From Podarcis raffonei (Eukaryota; Chordata; Lepidosauria; Squamata; Lacertidae), in contig NC_070616.1 of NCBI RefSeq assembly GCF_027172205.1, positions 14,870,001-14,934,000 of the forward strand: 64,000 nt of DNA. The letters are read 5' to 3'. Below the pieces are notes generated by a model. The model was not told where the DNA came from, did no database searches, and was given only the letters and a program-made list of their open reading frames with translations. Both the position numbers and the translations under genes were made by a program. Positions 9,901-18,900 of the stretch are shown here, piece after piece (the stretch's first letter is position 1; every line of letters begins with the position of its first letter).

Positions 9901-12900
9901 CATGCCATTCACTTCAGTTCTAACATTTCTCTGAAACAGCCTTTTGCTCCAGATTAAACCTCATCCTCCGGATCTATAATCACAAAAACACTTGTTTGAA
10001 TCTCTCACTGCGTCCGTATGTACTGACTCAAAGGGTAGGAGGAAAATCCATTTTGTTACCATCTTAAACTATCCAGCTTCTGAGTACCATAGGGAAGTTC
10101 AGATACCTCCACAAGCATCTAGTTTATATTAACTAAAATTAAACACGCAACCTCAGAAAACAAGATCACAGGATATTCACAAAGTCATACTCCAGAAGGT
10201 TGCTGGTGGTAGCAGGTGCTCTTATCTCCTCCCCTCTCCCACTCCACGTGTTTCAGCTCTGTAATGCCTTAGCTGAGAAGACTCCTCCCACCACAAACTC
10301 CATCTACATTACTGTTGCATTCATTACAATAGAGATGTGGGGCAGGATTATCTTCTATTGCAAATCAGTACAGAATAACTCCCCGTTCATGATACTGTCC
10401 TATTGCATAATGCATATACTGTAAATTTCAAGTTTGCTTTCCTCAAAGGACAATGGAAAATAAAGAACTTGTGATCCTAGTCAGGGCTACAATTTATTAT
10501 TATTATTTTTTAGGAGAGACAGGTGGTTAAGTGGACTGAATTTTGCTGCGTAGATATGCCCACAAATATATTTTATCTGCTCCTGACCTTTAGGGCAAGT
10601 GTGCACCAGCTCATTTTGTACACTAGCTGTCGCTATATACTGCAATTAGCTAGTGCAGTTTGCATCTTATATCACGTGGTGTCCCCCCCCCCAAGAAAAA
10701 GTAGGGCACCTTTATAAAGAAGAATTGACTCCTACAATGCCCCATGAGCAAATCAGGTGTTGCTAAACAAATTGGACTATTTCTTATCCTAGCCATTGTC
10801 TCATTCTTCCTTTACTACTTTCCTCAGCCCAAGGAATAATGATATTTTTATAGACACTACAACTAAGCAACATTCACAAGCCTCTCCTCTTTTGCATACC
10901 CAGTAGGGTGCAAAAATGACTGCACAGTATTTCGAGCCCTAGCCCCAAACCCAAAGAGGAGGTTGTGTAGCTGATGGTCTTACTAGGTTAATGAGACAAA
11001 AGGAAAGGAAACAGGAGGCAAAACATTGGGTTGGAGATTGCCCTTCCTCCATTTTTAACACAATATACATTTTTAATTGATATCCTCCCCTCAGCTCAGC
11101 CTGAGGAGGAAATGTATAAACATCAATAATGGGTGAAAGTACTGCTAACCTCTGCAGGGAGATAAAGAAATGCCCACCCTTTAGAAGAGCAGTGCATTTG
11201 CCTGAGATATACACCTTATAGACTCTTCACACAACACACAATTCCTACACAAATATCACATCCATACAAGAAAAGCCCACAAATACAATAGAATGTGACA
11301 AATAGGAAACAAATTTATTTAAAACAATACACTTATCCTCAGTTTAGCTCAGGGAGGTGAACAACAATGAATTAAAGCAATGTTAACTGTTTCAACAGTG
11401 GAAATGCTGAAGCAGCAGGTTGCCATTAAAAATATTTTAACTAGAGATCCTATAGGAATAAAAATAAAAATACAAGGACAACTTCTCAAGGTCAAAAAAC
11501 TTTCCTGAAGAGGGTTTTATCCACTAGTAGAAGGCCATTAAAAAGCAGGAAAAACTAGCCTTTCAGAGGTAGTTCCAGGGTGTGAGTGCAGCCACTAAAA
11601 AGACCCACTCCCTGATCACAGCTAAGCAAACTGGGAACTTTCAGGTGAATACGAGGCTTCTGTAAGCAGGCAGGTTTTTACATGAGAAGGCAGTTGTTCA
11701 GAAATTCTGGTCCCAAATCGTGAACAGCTTTAATTGTCATCACCAGCACATTGATTTGGGTCCAGAAATAAATTGGAAGCCAGTGCAATTGTTTCAGTAA
11801 AGGATTTATGCCCTCCCAACAGATGCAATCCCCTTGCACCCACCCTGGTTAACAACCTGGCCAGAGACTTATGGTAGTTTCCATGCACTTCTCAAAGGCA
11901 GCTCCAATAATCTAGACATGATATAAGTAAGGTATGTGTCACCATGGCCAGCTCTGCAGTCTCAAGGAACAGACGTAGTGTATCAGCTGACAGTAATTTA
12001 TCTATGGTTTAGACTACTATAATGTATTTTGTGTGCAGTTGCCTTTGAAATAAGTTTGGAAACTCTGGTTAGTTTTAAAAAACCAAACAGCTGTCAGTCT
12101 GCTAACTGGGAGAGAGTTATAATAAGAGCTCTGCCTCATGAGACTGAAGGCCTATCTAGTCCAGCATTCTGTTCTCTCAGCGGCCTACCAGAATGCCTTT
12201 AAGAAGCCCACAAGCAGAAGATGAGTGCAACAGCACTTTATTGATTTGTGATTCCCTGGCAGCCAGCAGTTGGTATTCAGGGACATACATAGTCTGAATG
12301 GCCTGGTCTGTTTCTAGATAGACCCAGCTCTGCATACTGGTGCTTACCTTTAGAGCCCTTCAGGGTTTGAGACTGTAAATAATAATAATAATAATATAGC
12401 AAGTGGCAACCAGAGAAAGGGATGATAGTGTGTCCCATTTCCAAGGTATGCCTACTAAAGATGCTCTCCTGGCTTTCCACGCTGATGCTGTTTTAGCGTT
12501 AGTTAAAGCTCTTTCTTAGTTATTTTAATTGTGAATATTAATTTCTGGTTAGTTTTTTATTTGCTCTTCTGTTTCTTTTAGATTTTATTGGGTTTTCGTT
12601 TCTTTATTTTAAAATTTAATAACAATAGTGTGTATATTTGTTATAAACTTCCCAGGGATCTTTTTGGGGTGCAGGACACAAATACCTTAATATATAAATG
12701 AAAACTATGCAAGGAGCCCCCATCACACTGCACTCCTCCAGTTTCAATTTGCACATATAATTCAAAAGAGTTTGCAACAATGATGTGGCAGTAAAGTCAG
12801 GCTATTGGCATCATAGTCCTGCCTGCTATCTAAATGGCATCTTCTGATTCTGAACTGGAAATTCAGGCTGTGTATCCCTCTAAAGTTTAAACTTTGTAGT

Positions 12901-15900
12901 GAGATTCTGGGCGTAGTTTGATGCGAAAAACAGTAAGGGCTCACAGTTAAATCCTGGATCAGGGCTGTACATATGGATGGATAAATATGTCAATTTCAGT
13001 TTCTCATTTTTCCAATCTTAAATCCAGTTCACATTTCTGCAGCAATTTTTTTTTTAATCCTCAAGAAAATGTGTCAGCTATTAGTGTGAATTTCTCACAA
13101 TAAGCACATTTCTGCATGCAGTTTTGACTATTTTTTTTGCAAGCAGTTTCCCAGATACAGAATATGTTTTTTGTATGTTATTTTCAGTAATAAATGCATT
13201 TTTGTGCACACTTCCCCCAAACTCAGCAAATCCAATAGAAATAAAAATCATAAAAATCTTTAAATCAGAAATAATTTAAAATGCTTGCTGAAATAAAAAA
13301 AGGTCTTGCTCTCTTTAATATTTTAATTATAGCTAATATTGAGGTAGCTACTGTTTTATGCTTCTTAATAATCCAGTGAATACTTTCTTTCCCTCCCCCT
13401 ATGCAGCACCGCTGACTTTAGGACAGTTTCACCGGTCTTTTCGGCGAGATAATTTATCTCCATACTCATACCTGTCACCATCATCTCACAACCAAAATAC
13501 CTTCCCACTGAAAGGTTCAGAACGGACTCCTCTTCCTCCAAGAACATGGCAGAACTCCCTTGGGATGCTCCCAGGGCAGGTGGAGACATCAACTTTTTCT
13601 GACAAAGGAGTTCCATTTCCTGTGCTCCAGAGGTTTCCAACTGAGGTAACTTACACTCTGCAGCCCAGCGCTACCTCAGTGCACATTCAGCAAGGACCAC
13701 AGACGATTGCTGCATCATCCCAGAAATATACCAGTTACGCAGCTTCAGCACCATACTCCCAAGCTTACTACCCAACAGGTAACCTGATCTAGGTATTTCA
13801 GAAAACAACAACATACAAGTGTGCTTTAATGCAGGGTGGGCAGAAAGCAAATGGTAGATAACCGGATTATTCAGACTAGATTGGGAAGAGTTTCTGACTC
13901 CCAGTTGTTTAACAATAGCAAGAGCAGACCGCCGCTCTCCTCACCTAAAAAAAAAAAAGCCTGTTAGAAGCTCTGATCTGTAGTAATTCAGATATAGAAT
14001 GATACTTACGTAGGGTATTCAAGTGTAGGGCTCATGGATTATAGGGTAAACCATTTACTCTGCCCAATGGGCCACTACTTTGAATCTGGCTTCCTTCACA
14101 GGCACAATTTTGTACCTTTATCTAGTTGCAGGACATTCATTTGGTGGATTTCTCATCAAAGTAAATTCCACAAGCCTAATGTCTGTCCAGGATGAATATA
14201 TATCATATATTGTGGGAAGAAGAAAATGAAAATAAAGTAAATCCAAAGAGAAGGCATTTTGCTTTTCCGTCTTGGTCCAAACCCTAAACAAATGCTTGAA
14301 TTTTTTTCAAAAGATACATCCTGTTTCAACAGTGCTTGGCCCTTTATACAAGACTTATATCACTGCATTTGAACACTGATTACAGGAGCGTTAAGTAGGC
14401 TTTCTCTGTATTAAACAGGTTTTTTAGTACTGGACTGTCATTAGTTAAAAGGCACAGGTCATTGTGGATTATTTTTTATCTCATAGTCCCATCCACTGTC
14501 CTCATTATATATTTTGGAAGGAAACTTGTGAGACTGTTGTAGGGCATTTAGGGTGGAATCATCCTTCCTCATTTTCTATTTTTTTGCAGTCCATCCACAC
14601 AACATCGTTACCAATCTTCTTATTTTCCTGGAGGCTTTTCTTATGGCTATTTGAAAAATGGTTCATTGTGCTCCTTTTTCATCTTTTCAAAAGTTGTGGT
14701 TTAATTGCTTATAGTGGGCAGAGGAATCTATCACCATTTTTCATATCTGCTGCAATTGTCTTCTGGTGTATGGGTTGGGAACGCTGTATTGGTGCTGCTT
14801 TCCTAGCAGGGAGACAAACTTCAACTGATCAGTGTTCCTGGATGTATTCAGATCTTACCACAATGGCGCACAACCAGATTCAGAAGAAGGAATATATAAA
14901 GTGAAGTGACCTCTGAAATACAGTGGACATTATGTGAATAATGTTGTGCATATACAATATAATATGTTACAAATGGGCAGAGAGACAAAAGTATGAACTT
15001 AATAAAAATATCACAACAGAAGGACAGAAAAAATTAGATACTCTAAACAAAGTGTATGCCCACTAAGGAACAGGCTTGGCTTATGGCTCTTCCTTTGTTC
15101 ACCTGAAAATTATGTTGCAATACTTCCCACCTTTGCCCCCCATTGTTTAATTCATTCATTCAATAATGGGGGGAAAGTTTGTATGCACAGATCAGCTCTT
15201 GTGGGAACAAAAAAAGGATGCTTCACTTGGAACAGATTCATCTACTAATTGGAAGCATACATGCAGAACAATCTGGCTTACACATCCCTCTGCAGCAGGC
15301 TTGTTTGGATGAGTCCCAAGAAGAGCAGCAGGTACGCAGCCGTCTCTTCTTGTGGCTTCCTTGCTAAGATTGGGTTTTAGGTACCACTACTGGAGCCAGG
15401 TTGGGACAGATAGATCTGACCTATGGGACACAATTTATTGTAGAAATGTTGTGCAAACCAGCCCTGAGTCTGGTTAATCACCATTCTTGTGCTTGGAAGG
15501 TGTTTTTCTGGGTCATATAGAGAAGTAACCCCCATGGGGTCTTTTTTTGCCAATATTCAGAGCATGGTGCTTAGGCTATCTACATGAGGTTTTACCTGCA
15601 GCAGGCACCTCTAGCCTAGATTCATTACTTGCCTCTTATTTGGAGTGCATTACAGCCTGCCATGGCAGCAGTGAACTGATTTCATTTTAGTTTGGATGAG
15701 ACAAGCAGTTCTTTAAATTTTAGAGCTTTTGTTTACAACACAATAAGTTTGCAATTGCCACTCATTTGTTGGGAGAGTATGGATCCTGATATATCTTGAG
15801 GGTTTTTCCGGTCCTAGTTACAATAGTAGGAAAATGTAATTGCCCCTTGAGCTGGTACCACACTTGTGAACATAAGTTGGTTGCCAAATTACAGCAACTG

Positions 15901-18900
15901 CCCTGTGGGAAGGGGCCTCTGATGCCTGCTCCTGCTCCAGTGAGGCTGGTGTGGTTCTTGGGTCACCTCCAAACTGTTGGTTTTCTGAAGGGATTCAAGC
16001 ACATACCAGAAAATTTGGGTTTGCACAAGTAAAGTGGATTAAAGGGCTCTCTTGCCCCAGTGAGAGAAATCCACTTAAAAAAAAATAAAGCTGACCTTTT
16101 GCAGATGGAAAAGTGATGGGAAAATGTGTGGGATGAACACGGGATTAACAGGCAACACCTCACAAGCAGATCAAAATGAGTTTTCAATGTTGTATAGCCT
16201 CTCTGCAAAATCAGAACTCATGACCAATAAAGACTTTATATAGTCTAGCCTCCATGTAAGCTTTGTGCAAGCAAATGTGGAAGAGCTCTGTTGTATTTTA
16301 TAAGTGCTGTTAGCCACCTTGAGGACACTAGTGAAAAAGCAACTAAAAAAATAATACATGAGTGCAGCGTGGAATTTATTTGTTTAACAAAATTTATGTA
16401 AAACCAAAGAAACATCAAAGTAGTTTACAAAAAATTGGAATACAGTTGCATGATTGTTATATACCTTTTAAAGTGTGCTTTGTAAGATCACCGCGAAAAG
16501 CAGTACAAATCCATACTCACTCATCCCACTGGCTGATGTTCTAAATAAGTTTTATCATTTATGTTCATGTATGGTGTGAATGTCTTCTAAATTAAGAAAG
16601 AAAACTGGAAACAAAATAAGATAGACATTTATTCATACGTCAAAATCTAGACATTGTTGAGCAGGACCATATACTTTTCAGTAGAGCATGGGATTTTTAA
16701 AACGGAAATAGTAGCAAACATCAGCAAAGCTATTCTCTCTTTTGGCAAGAGTACCCTGCTATTTTTGAAACCCTGTGTTTTTGCTTTCTATGTACGTCTT
16801 TGCCAAGCTGTGCATTCCTCCTCTTTAATACCTCTCTGAAACCAGGCTGTTCCTTCTCCATTATGTGCAGATAGAATATTGCATTTTTGTGCTAGTTTGG
16901 AGCTAGTAGAACTATAGTATGTATTTAAAAATACAATCCAGAGGGGTTTATTAATGGTTGGGAAAGTTTATTATTATTATTTTACCTTTTCTTCCCCCTT
17001 TCCAGCTGTATTACAGTGTTGCTCTCCACCTACCCACATGGATCCCTTAAGTGGCTGTGCTAGTCCTACTGCCTCAACCTATACACACTGCAGTTATTTT
17101 CAGGTGAGTCAAATAAGCAAGTACATTGGCCATGATCTAATGAGCCACTTTAGGCATACCTAATGCAATATTTGACTTTGAAGAGCAGACTCTTTTGATG
17201 TGCACATCACAAACTGTTTTTGAAGTTGTACTCTGCTTCAAAAGTGGCTTGCTATATGCCAGAGAGGAGATGCAGATTGAGAAACACAAGACCAAAGCTT
17301 CCTTGGTCACACAGAACAAATTGAACATGTCTTTGGATCATAGCCCATGTATCAAAAGAGTTTCATTCTGGTTCGCTACTTCAGCTACATATCAATGCAT
17401 AAGAAACGTTGTTTTGCAAAATTGAAAAATAAATGGAAAGAAAACACTTCATATAATCAGAGAGCTGGAAGGGACATTGTAGGTTATCAAGTCAGTGTAA
17501 GATCTGCAATGGAAGAGACAACTACAGCATCCTTGACAGATGTCCATCCAGTCTCTGCTTAAAATGAAAGAATAGTGTGTGAACTCTTTACATTGTTTTG
17601 GAGCCAAATGACTGATATAAACAAGTACTCACAAATAACTATTTAAGTTTCAAAGAGAAGTAAAATTACTTTTCCTTTTTAAAATCATTTTCTTCTAAAA
17701 TCGTTTTGCCTTACAAAAACCTTAACTAAAACTGTCTTTTGTTTTAGAAACATTTTGTCTGAGGCCTTGTTATTCACCCCATGTCTCATTGCCATACCAC
17801 TTTACCCACTATAGGGAGTAGGATGGGTCAGTTAAAGTCCAGAAGGCTAAAGGGCTGTTTAGTGGAGGCAGCCAGAAAACACACACACACACACACACAC
17901 TTGGTGGGCTTGGCTTGGCTTGGCTGTTTACCTCTCTTCTCTCACAGTGCAGGCTACAATCCTTTCCATCTGATGTGTTCATGGTATTGAAATAAAACAT
18001 TTTTGTTTTTAATGAACATCAAAAATGCAGCAGCTCAGTGGTAGAACACCTCATTGAAAAGTTATCAGGTTCAATTCCCAGCTTCTCCAGCTAAATCTTT
18101 GTAAATCAGCAGCAGCCGCATCATCATCATCTCGATGCACCAGGGTATCTGACGTAGTATAAGAAGCTTTCCGTGTTCATATGTTCCTAACCCAAAAGGC
18201 ATTAATAATGCTTCATGCCCCTTGTCTGCTCCATGCTTATAAATTACACCTCATTAGACAAGGCGTATTGTTCATTTGGTTGGACAAATGGAAGTGTTTG
18301 AAGTATTAAGCCAAACCAGAATGATAATGTTAACATGGTTTTAATGCATGTTTGTATGTGATTTGGTGGCATTTAACATTGTTTGTGGAGGGCCCAGTTG
18401 ACATTGTTGAAAGAGCATAATGTATATGCCAAAAACAAATAGATAAATGGAATAAATATATTTGTTGCCTTTACCTTGCCAGAACCCACCAATGCAATCT
18501 TCATACCCTGTTGAATTTCTACCTTCTAACTGGTCCTGCAACACCTCTGATGAAAACAAGAAGACAGAAGTAAACTTGGAGGCTGTCTTTCAGATTGTAG
18601 ATGAGATGCATTCATCTCCCAAGTTGGAAATGGTGAAGGTGGAACCAGTGGAGAGCCAGTGTCCTACTTCACAGCCAAACCGAGGCCAGCAGTTACTAGT
18701 TAATCCAGGGAACAATGATGCACCTTCTTCAGGCCAAGCTAGCCACCTAGAACCTCTGACACCTGTGGGCTCAGATATTACATCCTTTGTGGTGGAATCA
18801 GAGCAAGCTATAGCATGCTCCTTGCCGCAGTCTCCTGAGTTTATTTACACCATCCACACCACTGAACCAGTGGAGAATACTACAGCGCAAATAGTGCAGC

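Larger units (their letters stand above)
6916..13406 (+). other. HSF5: HSF5 intron 1
   Basis: A 6.5 kb phase-1 intron. It contains a short palindromic repeat (7125-7212), the L1-derived non-autonomous element (7774-9675, minus strand), an L2-like fragment (11300-12000), a CR1-like fragment (12127-12285), a small TAA microsatellite (about 12377-12396) and an AT-rich repeat (about 12960-13250). Apart from the first 100 bp or so and the acceptor, the rest shows nothing recognisable. Confidence 0.8.
17104..18482 (+). other. HSF5: HSF5 intron 3
   Basis: A 1.4 kb phase-0 intron with a CR1 tail (17450-17567), an AC microsatellite (17879-17900) and a tRNA-Ala-like SINE (18035-18185). Confidence 0.75.

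Noticed and set aside
14464-14904. A 146-codon + strand frame in HSF5 intron 2
   Set aside because: Hydrophobic AT-rich chance translation with no family resemblance and no splice context.
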